This document shows, piece by piece, positions 13,201-25,918 of a DNA stretch of 64,000 nt (the stretch's first letter is position 1; each line of letters starts with the position of its first letter). Position numbers and translations under genes: made by a program. The stretch lies in assembly GCA_006384855.1 (NCBI GenBank), contig VCJN01000322.1, forward strand, positions 124,001-188,000, written 5' to 3'. The notes under the pieces were generated by a model. The model was not told the DNA's origin and did no database searches. It worked only from the letters and a program-made list of their open reading frames with translations. This DNA is from Tetraselmis striata. Its lineage: Eukaryota > Chlorophyta > Chlorodendrophyceae > Chlorodendrales > Chlorodendraceae.

Positions 13201-13886
13201 AAGCTTTGGAGCCTTGTGGCGTATATATCGAGTCGGCAACTTCCCATAGCCGCGCCGCTGCGGATATGTACAGCATTATACATGAGTAACTCGAATGATC
13301 GGGCCCCCGTGAATATAATGATCATTCGAATCGCGCATAAGAAACGGTGCGCAGCATGTGGGCAAACTTGGCAGATTTGCAAATGTGCAGTGTGCGATGG
13401 GATCATTCGTCATGTGAAACTTCGACAATGCGCCATTCAACGCGCCGCGCTACCTGACGACCTATGATACCATCCCTGTATTAGGTAGAACGTGTACATG
13501 CATTGGTGTTTCACCCTGCTGACAGTAAACAGAATCGCTACGGATCGTTTCGCTCAGTCGTGATCGAGGCGCCGGTGTATATAAGCGACGGTGCGTGGGC
13601 AAGACTGCGCACCTGGCGTCGAAGGGATTTTGCAGTGAAGTTGGCGTGCGGAGACTACCGGCTTTGAGCCTCCGGGCCTACTGGCCTCACGAGGCTGCTG
13701 CTGAGGTGAGCCGGACGTCGAAGCGGACACGAGCGTACTCGGCCCCCGATACGGACGAGCCGCCTGCCGACGATGGTCGCACACGCAGTCCGCATCGCAT
13801 GCTGGTGCATCCGCTGGCCGCTTAAAACCTGCTGACGAGGACGCCCGGCCTGACACCTCGGTAGTTAGCGCTGCACCAGCTCTCAT
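10267..13886 (-). CDS. Uncharacterised protein, about 282 aa, helical C-terminus
   Basis: Model of four exons with matching phases: 13886-13613, 12300-11930, 10878-10813, 10404-10267. It starts at an ATG (MRAGAALTTEVSG...) and ends at TAG. I do not recognise the family. The first exon is Ser/Pro/Arg-rich and probably disordered. The second holds LDDEPLDDSPVKG, a Cys-containing stretch and an acidic-serine run (SSDDGGIGDETSESSSVS). The last two encode helices, ERMQRLNAYLEECDRRAGD and LEQRAIWLLAEEQAEMERAK, which could form a coiled coil. Splice sites are conventional GT/AG. A further exon around 11250-11040 is possible but not required by phase. Exon 1 to exon 2 is the weakest join. No operon or partner is implied by the neighbours. 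Confidence 0.5.
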
Positions 13887-15139
13887 TGTAGCTAGCTCAC
13901 AGGTTTCTCGCCGATATCCTGTCACGAGTTTGCGATATGAGATCGGAGTCGTCACAGCTTATTGTTTCAAATGCAGAGTAGATGGCCGCCGCGGCAGCGT
14001 CGCCCACAGGAATGCTTTGTCGGAAGCACATCGAACAGCGACAGTGATAAGAACTTAATACTGGTGGACTAGCCTGCGAGATTTCTACCGCCGGCGGCAT
14101 TGTTGCGACAGGCATCATCGCCACATCAATGACAAATCGTACAGGTATTGGTATCTCCGGTGGTTTACAGGGCCACGAACGCCCATCTGGGCCGATTTAT
14201 TGGACCACTCCAGTAATTCCCGCGCCGGGCGCCATCGCAGGGAATTGTGTATAGCACTATATACAGGACGCACGGTTGGCTCCTCCCAGCGAGTCGTACG
14301 CAGCTGCGCAGCAGCAGCAGCGGGTGCATCGCGCGGCACATTATGAAGCGATGCTGGGCTTCAAATTCAATGATGACTGTGATTTCCAGTACTGTATAGC
14401 GATATACAAGATATCGACAATATATGTCGTATTATTGGCACATGGCACATGTGGCGACTCACTGTAGTAACCAAGCATCGCGTACGTACGTGTCGGCGGC
14501 GATGTCCACATTGAGAACTTATTTCATCAGCAGTGGCTATGTCTGCGCTCAGAAGAGGCAGCAATGTTGCGATAGCGTTTCTTAGCAGCCGAACCGAAGC
14601 GGTAGGATACCCGCAGCATCAAACCCGATTGGTCCTGTTTCTCAAGCTGCGAGACGACGCCAAGCTATACGCCTAGCCGCATCACGATGGTACGACTATC
14701 GGGGCACATATACGACGCGTGCTCTTGTCGGTGTTTTCAAGCATTCTATATCTCCCGATCATGAAATATCGGAAGGTGAAACAGTATTGTCAGGTAGCAT
14801 CGACGATCGTTGCGAACGACAGCCGCGCGCGGGCGGTGATCAGGCGATGAGTACTGTACTGATCAATTAAAGTATACAGCGCTGCCAAATCTTACCCCTT
14901 TCACCTTATTTTAGTTGAGATTGCTCCCTGCACGGCGAGGGCTAATCGCTTGCTTGATTTCGGCCGCAGAATTATTCAAGACTTTCGCATCATGCTCTCC
15001 ACTTCGGCGAGCAGCGCTCTGCGCATCTGATTGCCCCACAGTGCTGCGTCTGACTCGGCGCGCCATAGCAGTGTGACAGGGCTAGGCAATACAAAGGCAC
15101 ATACGATGCGACACATAGCTGCTGCTCGACGAAGGGTCA

Positions 15140-15230
15140 AGGGGAAGTCGGAATCGGAGGAGCTCGCGATGATGCCCACATCGGCGGCCACCTTGTCGAG
15201 ACTCTGGACTTCACCGTCGTCGAGCCCTGC
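15140..15230 (-). pseudogene. Decayed copy of the COG1 3' coding end
   Basis: On the minus strand the translation LDKVAADVGIIASSSDSDFPL parallels SDKAAEVANIASSSFVDFPSL of the last COG1 exon (16362-16213). At DNA level, GGGGAAGTCG, then GGAGGAGCTCGCGATG, then GCCAC-TCGGC-GCC-TTGTCG are shared. The flanking COG1 exons are not present here, so this is a partial duplication rather than a second gene. Whether it is transcribed cannot be judged. Confidence 0.6.
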
Positions 15231-15791
15231 AGAGCAGCACATTCCGTTGCCCCTGCCTCCGACATGCGCGCGCTCGTACCCTGCAGGATAATTCCACACT
15301 GCTTGCCAGCAAGGTGCAGCTTGCCGTGCAGATGAATGACATCGAGCGCAGGCCCGCATCAGCGCTGGCCCCAACCGCAACCGTGCTTGCATACCATGGA
15401 GCATGCATGGCTATATACTGTGTCGTACCCCCAAAACATTTGTACCAGGTATATTCTTATTAATCGCAATGGCTGATGACATAGCTTAAAATAATCGAGC
15501 TTTCTACCAATAATAATATAAAGGACACAGCTCATGTGTAGATACTTCACGACCGCCATTGTCTGCAAGTATGCAACGGATGGACAGAGTCAAACCCCCT
15601 CTAGATGCATGTGCAAATTGTCAGCAAATAGACTATGCTGCTGTAGGTGGCAGAGCGTTTGTGCTGTCTGCTATTGGGCTGTCGAGTGATTATTGAGTAG
15701 TAGGGGAAGGCTACTTGCCAAGATCATGGCGGTATCATATTATCTCGCGGAGCGACTTGTTGCTGCCGTCGAGCGAGACAGCTCAATAATT

Positions 15792-16124
15792 TCAGTACTG
15801 ATTGCCCAGCGGGCAATCCCCAAGCCAGTAATAAGCCCAGCCGGGGATATGATGGCGCTGTCGGAAGTCCGCGCACTCAAAAAGCTGCCGCGTGAAAACC
15901 TGCGTTACTTGAAAAGGCTTCGAACGTTGGTTACGGCTGGCAGCGGACATCAACACGATCCAAGGCGGCGGCGGGACAGCGACTAAGTGACTCGTAGTAG
16001 CGGCTGCCTTCTCCCGCTCGTGATACATGTCGGCGTACACACGACGCATGCCATCGGGGATATCCTTGTGAATTTGTGATGGTTTGCTTGGATGATTACA
16101 CCATCGCTCGCGCGACTTTTGCAT
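15792..16124 (-). CDS. Hypothetical ORF, 110 aa
   Basis: ATG-initiated frame (MQKSRERWCNHPSKPSQ...) containing a charged stretch DIPDGMRRVYADMYHEREKA. No family recognised. It starts about 90 bases beyond the COG1 stop on the same strand, so it may be part of the COG1 3' UTR or chance. An open frame also exists on the opposite strand over the same bases, which lowers confidence. Confidence 0.2.
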   Translation of the reverse strand: MQKSRERWCNHPSKPSQIHKDIPDGMRRVYADMYHEREKAAATTSHLVAVPPPPWIVLMSAASRNQRSKPFQVTQVFTRQLFECADFRQRHHIPGWAYYWLGDCPLGNQY

Positions 16125-16212
16125 CGCTGCCCCCCCCCCCCCCCTGCGAGCAGAATCCTCCTCCGGCCTACCCACGACGACGCAGCCGACTGCCTCGGCG
16201 CGCCGCTGCGCT

Positions 16213-17785
16213 CTAGCGCTTGGCGCTGGAGAAGGCGCTGGAGAAGGCGCTGGTGAAGACGTTGCTGCCCGACGACAGCGAGGGGAAGTCGACAAAGGAG
16301 GAGCTCGCGATGTTGGCCACCTCGGCAGCCTTGTCGCTAAAGATGGAGCCCAGCACTGCGCCCTGCGGAGACAGCACACCGAGTCATGGCCGCCGCCTCC
16401 GGCAGCCCGAAGCGCGCACCGTTCCGGGGCAGCAGGGGCGGGGGGCAGCGTGCCTTGGAGGTGATCCTCGAGCGCAGGTCTGCGAAGGCGCTGGCGTCCT
16501 CCGGCGCGCTCATGGCCGATGCGCTGGGCAGGCTGCGCGAGCCGAGGTCCGCGAAGGAGTAGCATTCGTCCAGCGCGTCGGCGCGTGGCCTGGCGGTGCG
16601 CGCGGTTGGCCCGCGGCCGAAACCGTTGTGCTGTGGGGAGCGCACGGCAAGCGGCACGCGCGTCAGGGGCCAAGGCGCCCCGGCCAGCGGCTTGGCTCGG
16701 CAGCCTGACGTGGGCTGTCCTCTCGGCGTAACCTGCTGCTCCCGCCGCTGCTGCCTTCACTCTCGGCTGTAAAAGTAACACCGATTTGCTGATGTGTGCG
16801 ACGTCGGCGCACATGCAGTAGTTTTCGCACTGTGTTCCAGCACGACTGTGCAGATTCCAACACAGGGGCACACACACAATTCTGCTACCCTCGGCTATAT
16901 ATATACTCTCTCAGTCCCTTGCCCCGGATGCCGCCGACGCACCCCTATGACTCCTTACCATAAATCATCCTCAAATTGGGCCTGCATACAACTTTTAGTA
17001 CATTCGATACTCTTCCGCTCTAGATTTACCTCTGGCAGGCATGGTGGGCTGTCATTCGCAGTGTTCTTACATACAATAATACAATCGGTTGTTCTATTTT
17101 GTAATATGTATTAGACAGGTTCAGCCCCCCTGCTCCCCTGCGATTGCTGCGCCTGCCATGTAGGTCGCTGCAACGGTGAGTGATCAGAGGGGGGGGGGCG
17201 GGGGGGGGGGGGACACGCACCTTGGGGCGGTCGCCGACCTGCGGCTGGCTGATGGGCAGGTACGCAAAGCGCGGCAGCGCGGGCGACACGTTCATGGTGT
17301 TGGTCTCCGCGCTTGCCGGCAGCTTGCCCGAGGCGCCGGCGTGCAGCGGCTGCAGGCAGCCCAGCGAGCCCGCGAGCACGCCGGCGCGCTGGTAGAAGCA
17401 CGCCTCGTTGGCCCACAGGTACGGCTCGTAGGTGGCCCAGTCGATGGGGTCCAGCCGGTCCTGCCGAGGGGCGCGGTGTCGGCCGTTTGGTTGCAACCTT
17501 CTAATCACCCAGATTACTCATGCCTTTGTACTTGAGGTAACATAGGGTAAGGGAGACCACACAATAACTTTCATGTTGTGCTTTACAACTTTTGAGTTGG
17601 GTACAACAGGCCACAAACAACACGGTTATAGTTGCTTGCCAGCGAAAGACACAAGTGAAAAAAGTACATTAAGGTGGTCTGCCCTATCTAAAGCCTCGGT
17701 ATTGGTACTTTTGGCAACCAAGGCAATCATAATTCAATGAGCCATTCCGAGGCGGTACCGAAAGCGCCCACTGATGAAGGGAGTT

Positions 17786-17819
<34 letters not shown>

Positions 17820-20800
17820 GGAGTTATTCGGGTTTAGAGTGGCATTTCAGTGCATAGAGTGAAAGAGGGAGGGGAAGCCACCTACACCGCTACGCTAAAT
17901 CGCGATGGCGCAAACAAGACTAATCCCTAAAATGGCAAAAGGGCGGATTCAAAGGGAAGGGAGGGGGTGCCCTTTGAGGGTCGGTCATGCAGAGGGTTGC
18001 CCAGGTACCCAGGTGCCGGGAGCGCACCTGCAGCATGGACTCGATCTCCACCTGCGCCTTCTTGCGCTGCGCCAGCGCCGCGTTGAGCGCGGGGTCCACC
18101 GTGCCCGCCCCCGGGGGCGCGGCGCTGGGTGGCCCCGACGGCGCGGGCCGCCCGCCCGCCAGCACGTCCATCAGGTAGCGCGCGTCCAGCAGCAGCTGCA
18201 GCACGCCCTTCTCCGTGACCGCCGCCTTGAGCCGGCTGTCCGGCCCCTCCAGCAGCTCCGCCATGGCGCTGATCACCGCCTCGCCAAGCTCCCACTCGAA
18301 GATCTGCAGCCCACTGTTGCTGATCTGCAGACGCACCGCGACATGTCAGCGTATGCCGCCTCGCAGGTGGGAATAATAATACCATTGGGCGGCAGCGTCG
18401 ACACATGTAGTTTGCGCAGGTGTCGTGACGTGGCAGTTTGTTTATACTTACAAATACAGCCCTCTCCTCGGAGCGGAGGGGTCAACAGCAGCGTCGCTAC
18501 AGGCCCCACCAAGTCACTATGTGATACATCGCAGTCATGCACACCAAACACCACGGATTTTGGTACCGAACAGCTCATTCGTTAAGATCGCCAAAGATGT
18601 GGCGGAAGAATCGCCAGTCGATTTGGATTCAGTTGGAAGTCTACGCGAGCATTGAGGTTGACACCACGGCACTATCCGCAGTTATCTCACATATGGTAGG
18701 GGCCATCTCAGCCGAGGCATTTGAACCTGCCACTGATGCTGATGGCAGGAGCCCCTGGAGGCGAGACAAGCTCCCCGTGCTCGCTGTGTCAATATGCACA
18801 CGAAAGTAGCGATAGCATCATGGTCATTAATGCGGAGGGGTACGCGTTGGCCACTCAATTGGTCCCCGAGCACGGGGACGGGTACGTGACGGGACGGGTA
18901 CCACATGGCAGAGCGGTCAGGGAGGCTGCCCTGTTGCGCGAGGCAGCCGGCCGGATTCCGCGCGGGCGTGTTGGGGGGGGGGGGGGGGGGGCGTTGACCC
19001 CGGGGCGGCCGTACCATGTGACCGCCGGCGCGCTGCAGCTCCCGGCAGGAGCGGAGCAGGAAGAGCATGCTGGCGGAGGTGGGGCACATGGGCAGGCTGA
19101 ACCGCATCTCCACGTCGCTGACGCTGTCCTCCTGCGGGGTTCAGCCATCCGGATTCAGCGCTCAGCACTTCCCCGTGGCGCTAAGGCAGCGTGGCGGCCA
19201 GCTGTGACTGCACCCCTCTGGAGGCAGCCGGCTGGCGGGCATCCAGCTGCTGCAGTGCTTAGGACGTTAGGGTTTGACCGCGGGGGGCCGCGGGGGGGGG
19301 GAGGGGGCGCGCCGCACCTCGCCCAGCACCGTCTCCTGCCAGTTGTTGAGCTGCGTGGTCGCGGTGAGCGCGTCCTCCTGCAGCAGCCCCGCCTGAACCC
19401 ACAGAGCCACGCCTTAGATGGCGCGCGAGCCCTCGCACGGGAACTAGAGGGGTGTTATGTACCACGCTCGACTGCGGGCATTGCTCGAGTACAATACGGA
19501 GCACGACCGGACAGCGTGCAGCGCAGCAATCGACAGATGTTGGTGTGCAGGTGCATTGGTGTGTGCGCGGTAGTAAGAACACTGCAAACTAGAACCCGCC
19601 CTGCCTGCCAGCGGTCAACATAGAGGAAACCAGAGCGAACGTTCGTATAGGCTGCATGCAAAGATCGATCTGCGGCCTACAGTAAGGGTTGTTATGGTAA
19701 GTGAGTCGGCACCCGTAACTTGGCGTAGTATCGGTGTCACAAATATGGACAGAGTATTGCTCGGAGTTTGAGCGCCCCACTTTGGGGGGTCATGTGACGC
19801 CCACGCGAAATTATCATCCTACAGACGGTGTATATACTACACAGACGGCAGCAGTAAGTATTCCAAACCCGTAAGGCGCCATGCCACTTGAAGACGAAGC
19901 AGAGGATTCCTGGGCCGCAGTTATATCCCTCCAATTCAAAATGCTGCGAATAAGAGCCTGCCAGAGGTCAAATGTAGACGAACCTACATTACAGTCCATG
20001 GTGTTCTGAGTTGCATGCAAAGCCCAACGTAACGCTTGAAATGAGGGTTGCTAGGGATAGAGAGAGGGAGAGAAGGAGAGGGAGAGGGAGAGAGGGAGGG
20101 AAGGGAGAGGAAAGGAAAGGGGGGGGGGGGGGGGGGGGGACCGTAACGTGGAGCTGTAGGTGGTTGGAGGGCCTCACGGCATCCTCCCAGTTGGGTAAAC
20201 TGCTAAGCCGTTCAAGGGTTGTTGATATGTTATATATAACACTACTAGGTGTATACATCACGTTGTTAGTCACATCTGACCTCTAGCGTCAATATACATT
20301 ACGAGTTGTTATATATACTTTATGTTATTGTGTTATGTACATGTCTGTCTGTCTGTCTGTCTGCGTGTGTGCGCGCCGGCCAATGCAGCCCAGGCGGCGC
20401 AACTGTTGGCCAGGCGGGGGCCACCTTGAGCTCCTGCTTGAGCGAGGCGGCGGCCCACGCGGCCCACAGCGCGTGCGCCTGGTGCCCGATGCCGGTCAGC
20501 TTGGCCTGCAGGCCCGTCAGCTGCGCGGAGCCGCGCTTGAGGTACTCGCGGCCGCGCACGCCGCCGCCGCTGTTGGACTGCATGGCGTACCACTCCTCCG
20601 GGTTGCCTGCGCGCCGGCCAAACCGCAGCGGGGGTCAGTGCGTCAGTGCCAGCAGGCACCTACTGTGGGAAAAAACATCAATCATTGCGTTAACTGTGTT
20701 CACGGTATGTTGTTTACAGGTGCCGAAGCGGCAAATAAGAACCTGCCCTACTTGTTAGGGGTCAAGTATAGACGAAACTGCCCGAATGCTCGCGTACAGT

Positions 20801-23615
20801 ACACTTAAACACGGTCCGCAGGGCCAAAAATCAACGAATTATTTTGCACCTTTGCTTTGGAACATTCGTTGTCTATTCGTGCTGCACTCTCACATATTTC
20901 ATCGTTTTAATATTTTTTCCTCTTTCCGCCGGGGGGGGGGGGGGGGGGGTTAAAAAACGTCATTTCTCCATGAACCGTTGGTGTTTGTACGGTAGGTTAA
21001 GCCCAGTTGAAGCTTGTAAGAAGGGATCTTATAATAAGCGACTCGGCATCCGTATCCGCATGCTGTGGGGTAGGGCTCAAGTTCGCAAGAGGTGGCGTTA
21101 CGGCGGCATGGGCGCGGCGGCGGGGGCGGCCTCACCCAGGATGACGCGCAGGTAGTGCGACCCCTCGCCCAGCGACAGCGCCAGGCGGCCGATGAGGAGC
21201 ACCTGCTCCACGTCCTGCACGCACGTCTCCGGGGTCACGCGCTGCGGCAGCGCCGCCAGCTTGCCGCGCAGCCGCTCCACCAGCGCCTGGATCGCCTCCC
21301 CGCAGCGCGCCTGCGAAAGCGGGCGGCGCCATCGGGACGGCGCGGTGTCAGAGGCAGAAGTGGAGCAGCCGCGGGGCATGGCCAGGGGAGGGGCGGCCAA
21401 GGTAAGGATGAGGGTTCGATAGGTCTTCACGCACTATACCTAAAACACACCAAACGAATCGCCAAGCACATCCCCAGGATTCTCACGACCTCCAGGTGAT
21501 TTGGAATGTCGTGATGCTGAAGTGCTCGAAGAGTGAGTGCTCGAGGTTGGCCGCCCAGCAAGGGGGGTGGGTTAGGGCGGGGGGGGGGGGGGGGGGGGGA
21601 GGGCGATGGACCTGCACGTATGGCTCCAGCTCTGTCACGCGGCCACGCTTGCGCACGGTGCGGTGCGACAGGCTGCGGCGCAGCGAGTCGAGGCGCTCGC
21701 CGGTGGGGGCAGAGATGGAGGGGTCCACAAGCAGCGCCAGGCAGCCCTGCAGAGGGCGGAGCAGATGTTGGGGGGGGGGGGGGGGGGGGAGGGGGAGGGG
21801 GAGGGGGGGTCAGCACCTGGCCCGGCATCTCTCCTAAGCGCGGAAGAGGACATGCATGCTAAAGGGTCGCTCCATTCAGACCAGAGAAGTCCACATAGAG
21901 CCTCGGGGCACCATCAGCTCTTCTTATGACGAGAGGTCTGGTAAGTGATCCAAGCTCATATCGTCTAGAACCGACAAATCCAGCTTCGGGAACAAAGCCC
22001 AGTTGATGGTACAACTCAGTGCGCTCAGTGGGGGAGGCCGCCCGCGCACCTCGAGCGCGTCCTTGAGGTGCTTGTCAAAGTCCTTCTTCAGCGTGGGGAT
22101 CATCTGACGCCAGGAGACCGCCGCCTGGGACAGGTCGCCGGCAGAGGCGTCGCCCTCCTTGTGCGGCGCGTCGTACGGCCAGGCCGCGGAGGCGAGCTGG
22201 CCGGGGCCCTCCACCTGCGCCTCGCGCACCTCCAGCAGGCAGCCCTCCAGCGGCGCGCTCAGCACGGTGCCGACGGCGGAGAAGGTCTCCGCCACGAGCT
22301 CCTTGGCGCGCGTCATGAAGGGCGCCTCAAACAACAGCTCCCTGGGGGCGCGCAGGGAGGGGTTGAGGGGGCTGCCTCCGGGACATCGCTGGCTCACTCG
22401 CAGCAGGCAGTGGTTCGGGGGCCCGGCGCTCCACCGCTCCTACTGGGCAAGGCTTTGGCGGGAACCAGCTCCCACACAGCTCGATATAGCCTTGATTCAC
22501 CCCTATCCCGACGCAGAGGAATATCGCTGCGTGCCAGGAATCATTAGCTTCCAATGGCGGCTTGACTTTGGCTATTTAAAGTCCGAAAAGCGAGTTTCAT
22601 GCCAGCCCATCCACTCGCCAGCGGGGCGCCTTTCCAGGCACCGCGAGCCTCCGGTGCGTAGTCCTCCCAAAACACACCAGCCATGCCGTATTCACAGAGC
22701 GCAATCGGCCGTCCGCCCGCACGCCATGGGGGGGGGGGGGGGGGGGGGGGCTCGCCAGAGGTCCAGCTGCCGGCCCAGCACCCAGTCGCACACGCCCTGC
22801 CAGTTGAACTCCCGCCCGCCGTCCGCGCCCTGCAACGCCGCCGATCCGCCCAGCGGGGCCGCCGGCGCTGCTGCCGCCGCCGCGCTGCGGCGCCCGCCGG
22901 TCGCGGCAGCCGCGCCCCCGGGCCGGGCCATCAAGCGGTCTGCGCTCGCGTTGCTCCACGCCTTCATCGCGCCGCGCACCTGGACCTCCACAGCGCTCAG
23001 CTCCGCCGGGGTCTGGCACTCGCGCAGCAGCGCCAGGCTGCCCTCCTACAGGCGCGCGCCCAGCCGCCAGCACGCGCGGTCAGCACCCTGGAGAAGCCAC
23101 CAGTGCACCGCCCCAGCAGGCATGGCCGGTGCCCAACCTTGAAGGTGCCCGCCACCGCCTCCAGCCACTTGCTCGCCGCGCCCTCCACCTCCTGCGGCGG
23201 CATCGCCACCAGCTGCGCGCGGATGCCAGCCAGGGTGGCCACCCATGCTGCAGACTCGGCGCTGGGGGAGCCGTCCGAGGTGCCCTGGGACACGGGGACA
23301 CGGGAGGCGCAGGCCGGCTCAGCCGCGCACACCTCACCGCTCATCTGACCGCCCTGACTGCCCCGCGCCCCTTGACGCTTGCACAGAGGGAGGGGGAGAG
23401 CGCTCCTGCATGAGTGTGCCTGTGAGGCGCCGGCACGCGTCCAGCTGTATATCCAACCTGCTGGCGCTGGGCCGGTCCTCCGGAGGGGCTGTGGTTGGGG
23501 GACAGCCCCCCCCCCCCCCCCCGCCCCCCCCCCCATCACCAGTGCGCAGCCACCACCAGTTCATTTTCATGCCCGGCTTCGAGGCGGAGCAGATGCAGAT
23601 GCGGCGCTTCAGTTG

Positions 23616-23646
<31 letters not shown>

Positions 23647-25127
23647 CCCCCAGGCGGCATCTGTCCGAGCAGGTCAGGTGGCCGCCGAGGCACTTGCCTC
23701 AAAGATGAGCTCCGACGCCGCGAGCTCGTCCTCGTCCGCCACGGTCGCCTCCAGCATGGGCGGCGTCCCCTCGTACGCCGACCGCAGGAACAGCTCGCCA
23801 ATGTGGCAGACGCTCAGCTGCGCCGGGCCCCGGGCTCAGGAGCTCAGCAGGCGGAGCGATCCATAATCGACAATGATATTATATTGCCGTACTCAATCGC
23901 ATCATTATCACTTTTCCAATGGAATACTACAGGTGCCGACAAACCTTTAAGAGCCCTTAATTATACGCCTGAAATTGGGCTTTCATGCAATCAATAAGAA
24001 CATTCGCCGTACGTTCGACTGCATTTGACCTCTGATAGGTAGGGCGGGGTCTTTTCGCAGTGTTTTATTGCTGCGTCGGGGCCCTTAGACGGATCAAGGC
24101 GATAAACCTCCAGAGAGTACCAAGAACTCCTGGGGGGGGGGGGGGGGGGCACCTGCAGCGCGCCCGCCACCTCAGCCAGGGTCGCCGCAACGCGCTCCGG
24201 GGCGCCGTCACGGCCCGCCTCCGCGCCGGCGGCGCCCAGGTGGCTCGCCACCCAGGCGCGCCGGCGCTCCAGGAAGAAGGCCAGCGCCGCGGCCGAGTCT
24301 GAGCCCTGGAGGGAGGCCGCGGCCGCGATCGCCACCGCCGCCTCGTGCGCGCTCAGCGCCGCCTCGCTGCTCAGGCGGTGCGTCACGCGCGTCACGATCT
24401 GAGACCTGCGAGAGGCGGAGGTAGGCCGTGCACCCGCCGCCATTTCAGTCAGTCTAACAGTCAGTCTGGCAGTGGTCCTGCCATTCCAGCGCCGGCATTA
24501 TCCCTCTCATTTCAGGTGTGGGTGTCAGACAGGCGACGGCACGCGGACAGGTCGCTCCCAGGGGGCCCGCAGCGTCCTGCCGGGGGGCGCTTGCCTGAAC
24601 TTCTCCACGGTGGGCCACTGGTGGCGCAGCAGTGGGAAGCGGCGCATGAGGCCGCTCTTGACGTAGCTCCCGGACGGGCTGGTCAGCAGCTTGTGCACCT
24701 CCAGAGCGCGCAGGTAGCGCCACGCCGCCTGTGGATCCACGGCAAGACAGGGCCGTGAGAGGGGGGGGGTGTCAGTGTCAGGGTGAGGCGCGAGGGGGTA
24801 GGGAAATGGGGGAGAGGAGGTGGTGGGGAAGGGGGGGGGGGGCTGGAGCGGCGTCCTCACCTCCAGGTACTCCAGCGTGTCGAGACAGCCCCAGATCTCC
24901 TCTGGCGAGTCCACCAGGTACTTCATCCTGCCACCAATGGCTGTGGCAGAGGGAAGATAGGGGATGGGGGGTTCAGACAGGAGAGGCACCCCCTCTGCTC
25001 GGGGGAGGCGCGGCATAGGGGTGGGGCACACCATGCAGCTCCTTGCGGTTGCCACTGTGCTCGGGCTCGATGTCGGCATTGTCGGTGTGGGTGGCGCAGC
25101 GCGAGAGCTTGGCAAAGGATCCCTGCA

Positions 25128-25161
<34 letters not shown>

Positions 25162-25918
25162 AACGGGCGGTCAGACTGGCAGCAGCGAACTCGGGCTCTG
25201 GGGCTGACTGGCCTCTGCCTGTGATCAAGAGGGGGAAGGGGGGGAGCACGAACCTGCATCTGCCCGATGTTCCGCACGACGGTGTTACATGCGTCCGCCA
25301 TCTGCATGATCGTGTCCGCGCTCGCGATGAGGTCCCTGCGCGGCGGAGGGCGGAGGGCGCACCCCTACTTAGCAGCCCCCACCGCCGCTCTGACGCCCCT
25401 TCCATCCCAGCTCCCAAATCCCCACCTCCCCCCCTTCCTCCTCGCCAAGCTACCTGTAGGAGTCGCCAACCAGCTGGCGCAGCGCCACCTTCTTCCCCTC
25501 GATGTCCCGCCTGGTGTTGCTCTCCACCTGCCGCGTCACCTGTGTCAGAGCTGCCGCCACGCAGGGACCACCGCCAAGCACACCAATACAGCTAGGTGCT
25601 TGGACGTGTGCCTATCCCTGGAGAGAAGGGGCCGCTGGTCCGGGGCGGAAGGGGGGGACCCGCTTCCTGCCGACGGTTGACCCCGCCCGACATTCCCCCC
25701 CCTCCTCCTCCCCCCCCCTCTCCCCCCCTTGGGCACCGCACCACCACCGCTTAGCAGCAACCAGGGCAGAGGCGGGTCCGCACCGTGCGGATCTCCGCGA
25801 CGCTGCGCGTCTCGAAGAGGCTCTCCGCGGCGCGCTGCACATCGCGCCCAACGCTGGCGGTGAGCGCCGCCTCGGCCGGCCGGCCAACCGGCTGCACGGA
25901 CGGCGTCCGGATCACCAT
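16213..25918 (-). CDS. COG1: Conserved oligomeric Golgi complex subunit 1
   Basis: Subunit of the COG tether that captures retrograde vesicles at the Golgi. Twenty phase-consistent exons give 1085 aa, close to plant COG1: 25918-25784, 25539-25454, 25335-25254, 25122-25032, 24940-24861, 24728-24595, 24405-24153, 23817-23698, 23284-23138, 23045-22756, 22341-22050, 21746-21612, 21310-21136, 20606-20425, 19392-19318, 19131-19015, 18323-18027, 17460-17221, 16630-16454, 16362-16213. Diagnostic segments are RRDIEGKKVALRQLVGDSYR and DLIASADTIMQMADACNTV (N-terminal coiled coil), MKYLVDSPEEIWGCLDTLEY, AAWRYLRALEVHKLLTS, FPLLRHQWPTVEKFR, and near the C-terminus EKGVLQLLLDARYLMDVL and DRLDPIDWATYEPYLWANE. 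Four introns (after 24595, 23698, 22756 and 16454) appear to use GC donors; two fit the GC-donor consensus well (AG|GCAAGC, GAG|GCAAGT). Many introns contain C tracts in the sense strand. Confidence 0.93.
16950..17075 (+). repeat. Short dispersed repeat, copy 1
   Basis: Carries the family's core CCTCAAATTGGGCCTGCAT, a CATTCGATAC block, and the tail TCTGGCAGGCATGG followed by TTCGCAGTGTTCTTA. It lies in a COG1 intron, opposite to the gene's strand. Confidence 0.7.
19557..19745 (-). repeat. Short dispersed repeat, copies 2 and 3 region start
   Basis: Reverse-complement copy: read on minus it has AACCCTTACTGTAGGCC, GCATGCAGCCTATACGAACG, CTGGCAGGCAGGGCGGGTTCT and GCAGTGTTCTTACTA. It lies in the COG1 intron between exons at 20425 and 19392. 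Confidence 0.65.
19930..20055 (-). repeat. Short dispersed repeat, further copy
   Basis: Read on minus: AACCCTCATTTCAAGCG, TTGGGCTTTGCATGCAACT, then TTCGTCTACATTTGACCTCT, GGCAGGCTCTTATTCGCAG. Same COG1 intron as the previous copy and in the same orientation. Confidence 0.65.
20720..21065 (-). repeat. Two partial copies of the short dispersed repeat
   Basis: Positions 20720-20800 match the tail (minus: TCGTCTATACTTGACCCCT, AGGGCAGGTTCTTATTTGC). Positions 20985-21065 match the head (minus: GCCGAGTCGCTTATTATAAG, CTTCAACTGGGCTTAACC). Together they could be one element split by the G-homopolymer region at 20931-20949. Confidence 0.5.
23928..24070 (+). repeat. Short dispersed repeat, complete-looking copy
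   Basis: Begins GTGCCGACAAACCTTTAAGA, continues with CGCCTGAAATTGGGCTTTCA and AATAAGAACATTCGCC, and ends with GGTAGGGCGGGGTCTTTTCG CAGTGTTTTATT. About 140 bases, in a COG1 intron. Confidence 0.7.

Larger units (their letters stand above)
13887..16212. other. Intergenic spacer with a decayed COG1 3' fragment
   Basis: No conserved gene recognised. It contains the COG1-like fragment (15140-15230) and overlapping open frames on both strands at about 15700-16124. A C homopolymer (16132-16144) lies just past the COG1 stop. Confidence 0.55.

Noticed and set aside
15792..16877. 361-residue minus-strand open frame
   Set aside because: It overlaps the last two COG1 exons in another frame and crosses a C homopolymer. 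The COG1 frame has family support; this one does not.
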